From: Jannaschia helgolandensis
Lineage (GTDB): Bacteria > Pseudomonadota > Alphaproteobacteria > Rhodobacterales > Rhodobacteraceae
Assembly (NCBI RefSeq): GCF_900109285.1
Contig: NZ_FNZQ01000005.1
Coordinates: forward strand, 218,432-282,431
Length of the DNA: 64,000 nt
Reading direction: 5' to 3'
Numbering within the stretch: the stretch's first letter is position 1; each line of letters begins with the position of its first letter. Shown here one piece after another: positions 53,825 through 62,266 of the stretch. The notes below the pieces were generated by a model. The model saw only the letters and a list, made by a program, of their open reading frames with translations. It was not told the DNA's origin and did no database searches. A program made the position numbers and the translations under genes.

Positions 53825-54817
53825 TCAGGGCGCGTTGCTGGCCAGCAAGTCGCGGATTTCGCCCGCCAGGCCGGCACCGCATGCCGCATCGACTTCGGCG
53901 TCCCACTTGTCCTTGACGCTGGCGATCAGGCTTGCGCGCTGCTCATCGGAGATCGAAACGGCGGAACCGCCGCCTTGCATCACGGCATTGCCGACCTGTT
54001 GATCAACCCAGCCTTCATAAAGCGGCTTGAGCCAGGCTTCCGTTTCTATCGCCGCTCCGGTCAGCGCGGTTTGTTCTTCCGGGGTGAGCGCGTCGAACTT
54101 GTCCTTGTTCATCATGTACTGGATGTTGCCGTAAAACAGGTTGGCGTTCACCATGTAGGGCATGACCGTCCACAGCTTCCATGAACTGTAGGTCGCGACA
54201 CCCATGTTGATGCCGTCAACAACGCCGCGCTCGGCGGATTGGAATACTTCTTTCGGCGCAACAAAAACCGGCTCACCGCCCCAGCTTTCGATCATCATGC
54301 TGACCAGCGGTCCGATTGACCGCACCAGTTGGCCGTCGAGTTTTCCGATGTCGTCGATAGGCTCTTCGAACCACCACTCCTGATCGTAGGAATAGTTGGA
54401 ATTGATCAGCGGCACGAGGTTCACATTGGCAGCTTCCGCGCGGACCAGTTCGGCATAGGCGGCATCCATCTCGACCTGGTTTTCAAGGCTGACTTCCGCC
54501 GGATAAAGCGAGGTCACCGCATAGCAGGGCAGACGATTGTCGGCATTGATCCAACTGATGTCGGACACGCCACCCTGAAGCGAATCCACTCCCTCGGACC
54601 AACCGTGCAGCGTTCCGGACGGAAAGATATCGACCGTGACGCTCCCGCCGGTTTTTTCCGCCACCAGTTCGGCGAAATGCTGGAAGCCCTGATAGCGGAT
54701 GTCGGCTTCGTTGACGTATGTGGACAGGCGCAGGGTCGTTTGAGCCTGGACGGCACCCGTTGTCGCGGCCAGCCCAAATGCTGTCACCGCGAATGTTTTC
54801 TTCCATGTGATCTTCAT
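53825..54817 (-). CDS. TRAP transporter substrate-binding protein (DctP type)
   Basis: A 330-residue protein from ATG 54817 (GGAGAT seven bases upstream). Signal peptide KTFAVTAFGLAATTGAVQA, then QTTLRLSTYVNEADIRYQGF; VDIFPSGTLHGWSEGVDSLQ and KEVFQSAERGVVDGI follow the DctP pattern. First gene of the TRAP operon. The conserved Arg-type carboxylate contact (LVRSIGP) suggests an anionic ligand. A LysR gene diverges from it with a palindrome in the shared promoter. Confidence 0.9.
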   Translation of the reverse strand: MKITWKKTFAVTAFGLAATTGAVQAQTTLRLSTYVNEADIRYQGFQHFAELVAEKTGGSVTVDIFPSGTLHGWSEGVDSLQGGVSDISWINADNRLPCYAVTSLYPAEVSLENQVEMDAAYAELVRAEAANVNLVPLINSNYSYDQEWWFEEPIDDIGKLDGQLVRSIGPLVSMMIESWGGEPVFVAPKEVFQSAERGVVDGINMGVATYSSWKLWTVMPYMVNANLFYGNIQYMMNKDKFDALTPEEQTALTGAAIETEAWLKPLYEGWVDQQVGNAVMQGGGSAVSISDEQRASLIASVKDKWDAEVDAACGAGLAGEIRDLLASNAP

Positions 54818-54982
54818 CGTTATCTCCATGTTGTCGTTGAGCGCCTGACAGATCTTTGTCTGCATCTGACGTTTTCTGGGTATCTGACCGGTTGTTGGTG
54901 GGGGGACCCGGAACGCCTCAACCTGAGCCCAACGGTAAGGGCCGAGTTTCGACGGGCGCCAATTCAAACATGGAATTGAATC

Positions 54983-54997
54983 ATGCAAAATTTGCAT
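54983..54997. promoter_or_regulatory. Palindrome in the TRAP/LysR divergent promoter
   Basis: ATGCAAA, one A, TTTGCAT: a 15-bp perfect palindrome 41 bp before the LysR start and 166 bp before the DctP-type start. Its ATGCAAA half is shared with the operators at 51132 and 56846. Probable binding site of the adjacent LysR protein or of its neighbour. Confidence 0.6.
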
Positions 54998-55038
54998 AGT
55001 TACTTTACAGCAAGGCGTAATGAAGATATTTTCATCGG

Positions 55039-55923
55039 ATGGATCTGAACTGGTTGCAGGACTTTGCCTGCTTAGGTCGCACGTTGAACTTTACGCGGGC
55101 GGCGGAAGAACGAAATATCACCCAACCTGCCTTCAGTCGGCGGATCAAATCGCTGGAAATGTGGCTGGGCGTTCCGCTGATCAAGCGTTCCACATATCCG
55201 ATCCAGCTGTCTGATGCCGGCCATCAGTTTTTGCCCGTCGCGCGAGAGACAATCGCGAACCTGTCCGACATTCGCCAAAGCATCCGCGCCGAAGAACGCG
55301 GCAGCACGGCATTCCAGCGTTTTGCCGTGCTGCACACGATCTCGGTCAATTATCTGTCGCGCCGCATCGCGGATCTTGAGCAGCAGTTTCCGGACCTGCG
55401 TGTGCGTGTCTATTCCGATAACCTGAGTACGTGCTGTCATCTTCTGCTGGAGGCGACATGCGATTTTCTACTTTACTACAGCTACAAGGACGTGGCCCCG
55501 AATTTTGATGAAGCCCTGTTCGTGCGCAAGGACATCGGCACCGAGCAGTTCATTCCGGTGGCGAAAACATCCGCCGCGACTGACGGGGGATGGGATCTTG
55601 ATCGCTCCGACATCAGGGATATTCCCTACCTGGGATATGATCCCAGCAGTTTTCTCGGCACAGTCGTCGATCAGACAATCGGAAAACGGAAACCACCGTT
55701 GAAGCTGCGCTACATGGATGCACTGACAGAAGCCATCAAGCGACGCGTGCTATCGGGCAGCGGTATCGCCTGGCTCCCGGAAGGAGCGGTCAGCGAAGAA
55801 ATCGCGAGCGGCGCCCTGATGCAGGTCGGCGGGTCTGAATGGGAAGCGACACTGACGCTTTCGCTACACTGTTCGCTCGACCGTCTGGACATGACCGGAA
55901 AACGCGTCTGGGAAGCGCTTTAA
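55039..55923 (+). CDS. LysR-family regulator (TRAP-linked)
   Basis: A 294-residue protein with the LysR helix-turn-helix in residues 1-60 (LNFTRAAEERNITQPAFSRR, IKSLEMWLGVPLIKRSTYPI) and a type 2 periplasmic-binding-like effector domain. Divergent from the TRAP operon, the probable target. Its last 60 bp overlap the 3' end of the convergent second LysR gene. Ribosome-binding site is weak. Confidence 0.9.
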   Translation: MDLNWLQDFACLGRTLNFTRAAEERNITQPAFSRRIKSLEMWLGVPLIKRSTYPIQLSDAGHQFLPVARETIANLSDIRQSIRAEERGSTAFQRFAVLHTISVNYLSRRIADLEQQFPDLRVRVYSDNLSTCCHLLLEATCDFLLYYSYKDVAPNFDEALFVRKDIGTEQFIPVAKTSAATDGGWDLDRSDIRDIPYLGYDPSSFLGTVVDQTIGKRKPPLKLRYMDALTEAIKRRVLSGSGIAWLPEGAVSEEIASGALMQVGGSEWEATLTLSLHCSLDRLDMTGKRVWEAL

Positions 55924-56817
55924 ATTCGCCGGCAACACGATATCAGTCAAGATATTGTGCCAGATGGAATCAGTCTGCGTATCCTGACCGTCCCGTAGCC
56001 GGAACGCCCTGATCTCAAGCGCCTGCATCGGAAGGCTCGCCTCAAGCGAAACAAGCGTTTCGTGTGCGAGAGCGCCAGCGACCAGTGACCGCGGCAGCCA
56101 GGCCACGCCGAGCCCGCCCAGAGCGAACTCGTATGCGGCCAGCGTCAGGGCGGTTTCGGCCTTGGCCACGATCGTAATGTCTGCCCTGAAGCGTGGCGCG
56201 ATCATCCGATCAAAGACCTGCCCAAGAAAAACGCCCCCAGGGTAGCCTATGACTGGAATCTGCGGCGACGATGCAATCTCTTCCAGTGACGGGGCACAAA
56301 CCGGCACCAGCATGTCACTGCCGATCTGCCGTGTTTCAAAAGCCTTTTCGAAAACTGCCGTCTGGTCGCCGGGTACAGTATACATCACGGCGAAATCGAC
56401 CTCACCGGACAACAATTGCACCATACACTCGTCCTGATTTCCTGACCGCACTCTGACCGACATGTCGTCATATTGCGCCATGGCTCGCACGATCCACGGC
56501 GAAACCGTTGTGGTGATCGCATGCTGACAGGCAATGCTCATCTTGCCATTCGTCTGGCTGCTGGACGTTTTCAACCTGTAATGCATTTTTCGCAGACGCA
56601 GGCTCAGGTCGCGCAGTTCCGGTGCCAGAGCTTCGACCCCGGCCATCACTGTCACCGGCTTGCGTCGTCGATCAAAAAGTTCGGTGCCGATGCTGTCCTC
56701 GATAAGACGGACGCGGCGGGTAAATGCGGATTGCGTCAACAGCCGCTTTTCGGCAGCGCGCGCAAGCGATCCATTATCGAGCACCGCAAGTATATCGTCG
56801 ATCCACTCCAACCGCAT
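55864..56817 (-). CDS. LysR-family regulator divergent from cuyA (CuyR-like candidate)
   Basis: A 317-residue protein from ATG 56817; the frame from 56865 crosses the operator region. HTH: LARAAEKRLLTQSAFTRRVR, then LIEDSIGTELFDRRRKPVTV. The effector domain follows. It diverges from the cuyA-like gene with the 27-bp operator 29 bp before its own start, so autoregulation and activation of cuyA are likely. A second copy of the operator at the GltI-like gene suggests a regulon. The 3' ends of both LysR genes overlap by 60 bp. Confidence 0.9.
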   Translation of the reverse strand: MRLEWIDDILAVLDNGSLARAAEKRLLTQSAFTRRVRLIEDSIGTELFDRRRKPVTVMAGVEALAPELRDLSLRLRKMHYRLKTSSSQTNGKMSIACQHAITTTVSPWIVRAMAQYDDMSVRVRSGNQDECMVQLLSGEVDFAVMYTVPGDQTAVFEKAFETRQIGSDMLVPVCAPSLEEIASSPQIPVIGYPGGVFLGQVFDRMIAPRFRADITIVAKAETALTLAAYEFALGGLGVAWLPRSLVAGALAHETLVSLEASLPMQALEIRAFRLRDGQDTQTDSIWHNILTDIVLPANLKRFPDAFSGHVQTVERTV

Positions 56818-56845
56818 TTTCCACTTCCCTTCAAAATTGCGATCA

Positions 56846-56872
56846 ACGCAAGTTACATGTGCCAATTTGCAT
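56846..56872. promoter_or_regulatory. Bipartite operator between the LysR gene and cuyA
   Basis: Reads ACGCAAGTTA, six bases, then a half ending CCAATTTGCAT. It lies 57 bp before the cuyA start and 29 bp before the LysR start. 22 of 27 positions are identical to the site upstream of the GltI-like gene (51132-51158, opposite strand), while the six mismatch-prone bases lie mostly in the centre, as expected for a protein-bound site. Confidence 0.65.
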
Positions 56873-56929
56873 TAGGAATGATGGTTCTGCGCAAGTAAAC
56901 ATCGAATGAAGCAAATTAAGGATCATGCA

Positions 56930-57943
56930 ATGCACCTTGCCCGTTTTCCGCGCCGATTCCTCGCCCACCTCCCCACGCCGCTCGAACGCCTCGATCGCCT
57001 GAGCAAGGAACTGGGCGGTCCGGAAATCTGGATCAAACGGGATGACTGCACGGGCATGTCTACCGGTGGCAACAAGACGCGCAAACTAGAGTTTCTTATG
57101 GCCGAAGCCGAGCTCCAAGGCGCGGAAATCGTCGTCACTCAAGGCGCGACCCAATCCAACCATGCTCGCCAGACCGCGGCCTTTGCCGCCAAGATGGGCA
57201 TGGGGTGTCACATCGTACTGGAAGACCGCACAGGGTCAAACGATGCCAATTACAACAACAACGGCAACGTGCTTCTGGACCACCTGCATGGTGCGACGAC
57301 CGAAAAGCGCGGAGGCGGCGGGGATTTCAACGCCGTCATCGAAGAAATCGCAGATCAGATGCGGGCCGACGGCAAGAAAGTATATACCATTCCGGGCGGC
57401 GGCTCGAACCCGACGGGTGCCTTGGGCTATGTCAACTGCGCTTTCGAGCTTCTGGGCCAAGTGAACGGCACAGGCATGAAGATCGATCATATCGTGACCG
57501 CCACCGGCAGCGCAGGAACGCAGGCGGGCCTGGTTGTCGGGCTGAAGGCAATGAATGCACAGATCCCTCTTTTGGGCATCGGCGTTCGCGCACCCAAGAT
57601 GAAACAGGAAGAAAACGTCTTTAAGCTTGCCTGCAAAACAGCGGAGAAGCTTGGATGTCCGGGGGTCGTGACCCGTGAGGACGTCGTGGCCAACACGGAC
57701 TATGTCGGTGAGGGATACGGCATCCCCACGGAAAGCGGCCTGGAGGCGATCCGGATGTTTGCGGAATTGGAAGCGATTCTTCTTGATCCGGTTTACTCAG
57801 CCAAAGGCGCCGCTGGCTTGATCGACCTGATCCGGAAAGGACATTTCAAAAAGGGCGAGCGGGTAGTTTTTCTGCACACCGGGGGGGCAGCGGCGCTATT
57901 CGGCTACGATGCCGCCTTCGACTTCTCGGACCGCTGGTCCTGA
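56930..57943 (+). CDS. cuyA: L-cysteate sulfo-lyase / D-cysteine desulfhydrase family (CuyA-like)
   Basis: A 337-residue PLP enzyme. ATG 56930 is preferred over 56906 because AAGGA precedes it at 8 bases and family members start [23 protein letters not shown] lysine in [13 protein letters not shown], substrate-side Ser in [15 protein letters not shown], and glycine loop [11 protein letters not shown]. The ACC deaminase/D-cysteine desulfhydrase family includes CuyA of marine roseobacters, which splits L-cysteate into pyruvate, sulfite and ammonium. The N-terminus is as I remember CuyA, so cysteate is the favoured substrate; D-cysteine remains possible. A divergent LysR gene and a downstream racemase-family gene fit a catabolic unit. 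No sulfite exporter (CuyZ) is visible. Confidence 0.82.
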   Translation: MHLARFPRRFLAHLPTPLERLDRLSKELGGPEIWIKRDDCTGMSTGGNKTRKLEFLMAEAELQGAEIVVTQGATQSNHARQTAAFAAKMGMGCHIVLEDRTGSNDANYNNNGNVLLDHLHGATTEKRGGGGDFNAVIEEIADQMRADGKKVYTIPGGGSNPTGALGYVNCAFELLGQVNGTGMKIDHIVTATGSAGTQAGLVVGLKAMNAQIPLLGIGVRAPKMKQEENVFKLACKTAEKLGCPGVVTREDVVANTDYVGEGYGIPTESGLEAIRMFAELEAILLDPVYSAKGAAGLIDLIRKGHFKKGERVVFLHTGGAAALFGYDAAFDFSDRWS

Positions 57944-57955
57944 CCGGATAGCGAC

Positions 57956-58711
57956 ATGACGGATGCCGCAGACAGGTTTCGGCGCGTCGGTGTTCTGGGC
58001 GGCATGGGTGTCGAGGCGACCATCGCGCTGATGCAAAGGGTGCACGCCGCCACCGCGGCGGAAGGCGATCAGGATCATGCCCCGATGATCGTGGATATGA
58101 ACCCGCAGGTACCCTCGCGCCTCCGCCATATTATCACACAGGACGGGCCCGACCCGGGGCCGGTCTTGGCTCAGATGGCCAAAAGGTTGGAACAGGCCGG
58201 TGCGCAGGTTCTGGCCATGCCGTGCAACACGGCGCATCTATATGCGTCAAACATCGTGCAAGCCGTCAACATCCCGTTGCTGAACATGCCCCGCCTCGCC
58301 TGCTCGGAGGCCGCATGTGGCATGACGCGCGGGGACGTCGTCGGCGTTCTCGCCTCGCCTGCGACGAACCGGACAGGCCTGTTCAGAAACCTTTTGGAAG
58401 ACGCGGATCTAAGGTCAGCTTTCCCTGAAGACGAGACCGAAATCCTGGCGTCCATACGCCGGATCAAGAAACACGGACCAAGCCAGGCCGACCTCACCCT
58501 GTTGGAAAATGAGGCTGCCACGCTTGTTCGCGAGGGTGCTGCGCGCGTCATCATAGGCTGCACCGAATTTTCCCTAGTCAGCAAACAGATCCGTTGTCCG
58601 GTTCCGGTATTGGACACGCTGGATGTTCTGGCAAACGCGATTGTTGTATTTTCAGGCGTCCGGGCCAAACGCGTGACCTGGCAATCGGAACCGCATGTGA
58701 AACATCCCTAG
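57956..58711 (+). CDS. Aspartate/glutamate racemase-family protein
   Basis: A 251-residue protein with both catalytic cysteines of the family: MPCNTAHLY near residue 83 and IIGCTEFSLV near 200, and the N-terminal VGVLGGMGVEATIALMQRV. It follows cuyA by 12 bp on the same strand. Since cysteate is an aspartate analogue, racemising D-cysteate to the L-form for CuyA is a reasonable guess; a true aspartate or glutamate racemase is the alternative. Confidence 0.87.
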   Translation: MTDAADRFRRVGVLGGMGVEATIALMQRVHAATAAEGDQDHAPMIVDMNPQVPSRLRHIITQDGPDPGPVLAQMAKRLEQAGAQVLAMPCNTAHLYASNIVQAVNIPLLNMPRLACSEAACGMTRGDVVGVLASPATNRTGLFRNLLEDADLRSAFPEDETEILASIRRIKKHGPSQADLTLLENEAATLVREGAARVIIGCTEFSLVSKQIRCPVPVLDTLDVLANAIVVFSGVRAKRVTWQSEPHVKHP

Positions 58712-58854
58712 AGTTGTTGCCGCTTTGCCGCCTGACTTCAATCTGTGCCATAGAAGATGTCAGGGGGAACGTTGCCAATCGCAGATTTTGGTGGTCGTAT
58801 CCACGCCAGTCGTTCCGTGAATGACATGCGGAACACACCAGGGAGGAGAAAAAC

Positions 58855-59838
58855 ATGCCTAAGGTAATAATTCTCGGCGCGGGTCTTCTGACGGCCTTCG
58901 CTATGACGGCCGGCAGCGCGCTGGCACAGGAGGAGTGCGCCAACCGGGGCACACTCGACGTCATGTATTGCGATGCGGACGGCGATCTTGTCGCCGATGC
59001 GCCGACTGACCCCAGCGAATTGATAGACCCGGACACCCTCGTCTTTGCCTATACGCCAGTCGAAGATCCCGCGATCTACGAGGACATCTGGACCCCGTTC
59101 ATCGAACATCTGGAAGAGGTCACCGGCAAGGACGTGCAGTTCTTCGCAGTGCAATCGAACTCCGCCGAGGTCGAGGCCATGCGGTCGGGCCGCCTGCATA
59201 TCGCAGGTTTTTCCACCGGGCCGACACCCTTTGCAGTGAACCTTGCAGGCGTGGAGCCTTTTGCCATCATGGGCGCCGAAGACGGCCAGTTCGGCTATAA
59301 GCTGCAGGTTTACACGCAGGCCGACAGTGACATCAAGGAAATGGCCGACCTGGCGGGCAAGCGCGTCGCGCACACCTCGCCCACGTCGAACTCGGGCAAT
59401 CAGGCGCCGCGCGCCTTGTTCCCCGATCTGGGCGTCGTGCCGGATCAGGACTACGAAGTGATCTATTCCGGCAGCCACGACCAGTCCATGCTGGGTGTGG
59501 TCGCGGGCGACTATGATGCGGCCCCTGTCGCGTCCGAAGTCGTGGATCGCATGGCAGAGCGTGGCCTTTACGATCCTGCGGACGTTCGCATCGTATGGGA
59601 AAGTGATCCGTTCCCGACAACGTCCTACGGTGTGGCCTACAACCTGGCGCCAGAGCTGAAAGAGAAGATCAAGGAAGCCTTCTTCAGCTTCGACTTCGCC
59701 GGCACCGCACTGGGCGAGGAATTCTCCGGCGTCACCAAGTTCGTTCCGATCACCTACAAGGATCAATGGGCCGTCATTCGCCAGATCCAGTCGGCCAATG
59801 GTGTCGAATACACGCCCCAAGGCCTTGCTGCTGAATGA
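58855..59838 (+). CDS. phnD: Phosphonate/phosphite-type ABC binding protein (PhnD-like)
   Basis: A 327-residue protein, GGAGGAG upstream of ATG 58855. Signal peptide GAGLLTAFAMTAGSALA-QE. PhnD marks: FAVQSNSAEVEAMRSGRLHI, HTSPTSNSGNQAPRALFPDL, and SGSHDQSMLGVVAGDYDAAP. The mature start has a short insert with two Cys (EECANRG, VMYCDADGD) before the core. First gene of an operon with PhnC and two PhnE proteins. Ligand could be a phosphonate, phosphite or, given the neighbourhood, another small anion. Confidence 0.88.
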   Translation: MPKVIILGAGLLTAFAMTAGSALAQEECANRGTLDVMYCDADGDLVADAPTDPSELIDPDTLVFAYTPVEDPAIYEDIWTPFIEHLEEVTGKDVQFFAVQSNSAEVEAMRSGRLHIAGFSTGPTPFAVNLAGVEPFAIMGAEDGQFGYKLQVYTQADSDIKEMADLAGKRVAHTSPTSNSGNQAPRALFPDLGVVPDQDYEVIYSGSHDQSMLGVVAGDYDAAPVASEVVDRMAERGLYDPADVRIVWESDPFPTTSYGVAYNLAPELKEKIKEAFFSFDFAGTALGEEFSGVTKFVPITYKDQWAVIRQIQSANGVEYTPQGLAAE

Positions 59839-59892
59839 TATTTCCCGTTGGGGCCGGTCTATTGGATCGGCCCCACACAGAAGGCGGTCCAA

Positions 59893-60669
59893 ATGTTGAA
59901 AATCACTGACCTCGTCAAACGGTATGGCAGCGGGGATCCGGTTCTCAAGAATCTTGACCTGACAATCGAGGGCGAAAGCGTCGTGTCGATCATCGGGTCG
60001 TCTGGTGCCGGCAAGAGCACGCTGCTGCGCTGTATCAACCGGCTGGTGGAGCCGACGTCCGGTTCAATCAATCTAAACGGGACCGAGCTGACCAGTCTGC
60101 GTGGTAAGAACCTGCGCGCGGCGCGCCGCAAAATCGGGATGGTGTTCCAAAGCTTCAATCTCGTCGACCGCCTGACGGTGATGGAAAACGTCCAGTCCGG
60201 ACGGCTTGGATATATTTCCACCTGGGCCGCAGTGACACGTCGCTATCCGAAAAAGGACATTCGCCGTGCGTTCGAATTGATGGAACGCGTCGGCATCGCT
60301 CATTACGCCAACACCCGCGCCGATCAGCTGTCGGGCGGCGAACGTCAGCGCGTCGGCGTTGTGCGTGCCCTGATGCAGGACCCTGACATCCTTTTGGCGG
60401 ACGAGCCGACAGCATCGCTAGACCCCAAGACATCGGAGCAGATCATGGGTCTGCTGCGCGATCTGGCGGGCGAACTGAAGTTGCCCGTCGTCATCAATAT
60501 CCACAACGTGACCGAGGCCAAGGAATACACCGACCGGATCGTCGGGATGCGCTATGGCCGTATCATCTTCGACGACAAACCAGCGCAGCTCGATCAGGCC
60601 GCGATGGACGAGATCTATGCTGGCAGCCCGCACGCGGACCGCACCGACGACATGGCTGCGGCGTCATGA
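59893..60669 (+). CDS. phnC: Phosphonate-type ABC ATPase (PhnC-like)
   Basis: A 258-residue ATPase from ATG 59893 (AAGGCGG upstream), in preference to the GTG at 59848. Walker A GSSGAGKSTLLRCINRL, signature LSGGERQRVGVVRALM, Walker B LLADEPTASLDPK. PhnC-like VFQSFNLVDRLTVMENV with the YISTW insert. The stop overlaps the first PhnE start (ATGA). Confidence 0.92.
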   Translation: MLKITDLVKRYGSGDPVLKNLDLTIEGESVVSIIGSSGAGKSTLLRCINRLVEPTSGSINLNGTELTSLRGKNLRAARRKIGMVFQSFNLVDRLTVMENVQSGRLGYISTWAAVTRRYPKKDIRRAFELMERVGIAHYANTRADQLSGGERQRVGVVRALMQDPDILLADEPTASLDPKTSEQIMGLLRDLAGELKLPVVINIHNVTEAKEYTDRIVGMRYGRIIFDDKPAQLDQAAMDEIYAGSPHADRTDDMAAAS

Positions 60670-61460
60670 GCGCGGCGCGCGACACATGGTCAAAACCGCC
60701 TTTCATTGCGAACCCGGTGCTCCGTTGGACCGTCTATCTGGGTGCAATCGCCTATTTCGGCTGGGTCGGCCTGACCATGCCCATCGACTGGAACCGCGTT
60801 GCCGAAGGCATCGTCCGTGCTGGCCGGATCTTTGGCGGAGCCTTCCCGCCCAGCTTCGAACGCAGCCAGTTGCTGATGGACGGTTTCCTCGAAAGCCTCA
60901 AGATCTCGGTGCTGGCAACGGCGGGAGGCGTGCTTCTATCGATCCCGATCGCATTCATGTCAGCGCGTAATGTTGCTCCCCTGCCGATCTTCTACCTTGG
61001 CCGGGCGATAATCATCATCGCCCGCAGCTTTCATCCCGTGATCGTCGCCATCCTGTTCGTCAAGGCGGTCGGCTTTGGCCCCTTCGCCGGGGTTCTTACG
61101 CTGATCGTCTATTCCATCGGCTTCGTCGCCAAGATGCTTGCCGAGCGGATAGAAGAAATCGACTTCGGCCAGGTCGAAGCGATGCGGGCAGCTGGTGCGC
61201 CCTATCTGTCCACACTGGTCTATGCGATCTTTCCGCAGATCATGCCCCGCCAGATCGGCCTGACCATCTATCAACTGGACTCGAACCTGCGAGCCTCCGC
61301 CGTAGTCGGGATCGTGGGTGCGGGCGGTATCGGTGCAACGCTGGCCAACGCCTTCGGGCGCTATGACTACGACTTCGCGCTTGCCATCACCATCGTCATT
61401 GTCGGTGCGATCCTTTTGTCGGAGGCAGTCAGCGGCGCCATACGAAAGCGCATTCAATGA
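60666..61460 (+). CDS. phnE: Phosphonate-type ABC permease 1 (PhnE-like)
   Basis: A 264-residue permease with the PhnE loop EEIDFGQVEAMRAAGAPYLS and LDSNLRASAVVGIVGAGGIG. Six hydrophobic segments. Start and stop overlap both neighbours by 4 bp, showing strict coupling with phnC and the second permease. Confidence 0.92.
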   Translation: MSAARDTWSKPPFIANPVLRWTVYLGAIAYFGWVGLTMPIDWNRVAEGIVRAGRIFGGAFPPSFERSQLLMDGFLESLKISVLATAGGVLLSIPIAFMSARNVAPLPIFYLGRAIIIIARSFHPVIVAILFVKAVGFGPFAGVLTLIVYSIGFVAKMLAERIEEIDFGQVEAMRAAGAPYLSTLVYAIFPQIMPRQIGLTIYQLDSNLRASAVVGIVGAGGIGATLANAFGRYDYDFALAITIVIVGAILLSEAVSGAIRKRIQ

Positions 61461-62266
61461 CGTCCATCGCAGAACAGTTCGGTCGAGACGACTGGGTTCG
61501 CTTCACCCCGAAACAGAAATTCACCCGCTGGGCCATTCTGCTGGGCTGCGGTCTGGCCATAGCTTGGGCTCTGACCTCGATCGAGGTGGTCTGGGCATGG
61601 GTCTGGGGCGCACCGGAACAAATCAGCGACCTGTTCGGGCGGATGTATCCACCCGATCCCAGTAACCTTGGCACGATCCTGCGGGTGCTGTGGGACACGG
61701 TGAACATCGCGACCTTTGCCACGGCCTTTGCGGTGCTGTTTTCGCTGCCAGTGGCCTATATCGCCGCGCAGAATACCACGCCAAACCAAGTGACACTGTG
61801 GCTTGGGCGGCTGATCCTTGTAACGTCCCGGTCGGTTAACACGATTATTTGGGCGCTTCTGTTCGTCGCCATTTTCGGTCCCGGCGTCGTGGCGGGAATC
61901 GTGGCGATCATGTTTCGGTCCATCGGGTTCATCGGCAAACTTCTGGGCGAAGCGATCGAGGAGATTGACACGCGCCCGGTCGAGGCGCTGGAGGCCACCG
62001 GCGCGTCACGCTTCAAGGTCATCGTTTACGCCATCGTGCCACAGGTGATGCCCACCTTCTGGGCCGTGGCGATCCTGCGTTGGGACATAAATCTGCGAGA
62101 ATCCACTGTGCTGGGGCTGGTCGGCGCCGGTGGTATCGGGATTATCCTGCAGGGTGCCATCGACACCTTCAACTGGCCCGAGGTCGCGACCATCCTGATC
62201 GCGATCATCGTGCTGGTAATCATTGGCGAAGTCATCTCGGCATTCCTGCGCCGCCGCATCCTCTGA
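61457..62266 (+). CDS. phnE: Phosphonate-type ABC permease 2 (PhnE-like)
   Basis: A 269-residue paralogue of the preceding permease: EEIDTRPVEALEATGASRFK and WDINLRESTVLGLVGAGGIG. Two PhnE-type permeases per operon are common. Its stop (TGA 62264-62266) overlaps the presumed start of the HAD gene. Confidence 0.92.
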   Translation: MTSIAEQFGRDDWVRFTPKQKFTRWAILLGCGLAIAWALTSIEVVWAWVWGAPEQISDLFGRMYPPDPSNLGTILRVLWDTVNIATFATAFAVLFSLPVAYIAAQNTTPNQVTLWLGRLILVTSRSVNTIIWALLFVAIFGPGVVAGIVAIMFRSIGFIGKLLGEAIEEIDTRPVEALEATGASRFKVIVYAIVPQVMPTFWAVAILRWDINLRESTVLGLVGAGGIGIILQGAIDTFNWPEVATILIAIIVLVIIGEVISAFLRRRIL

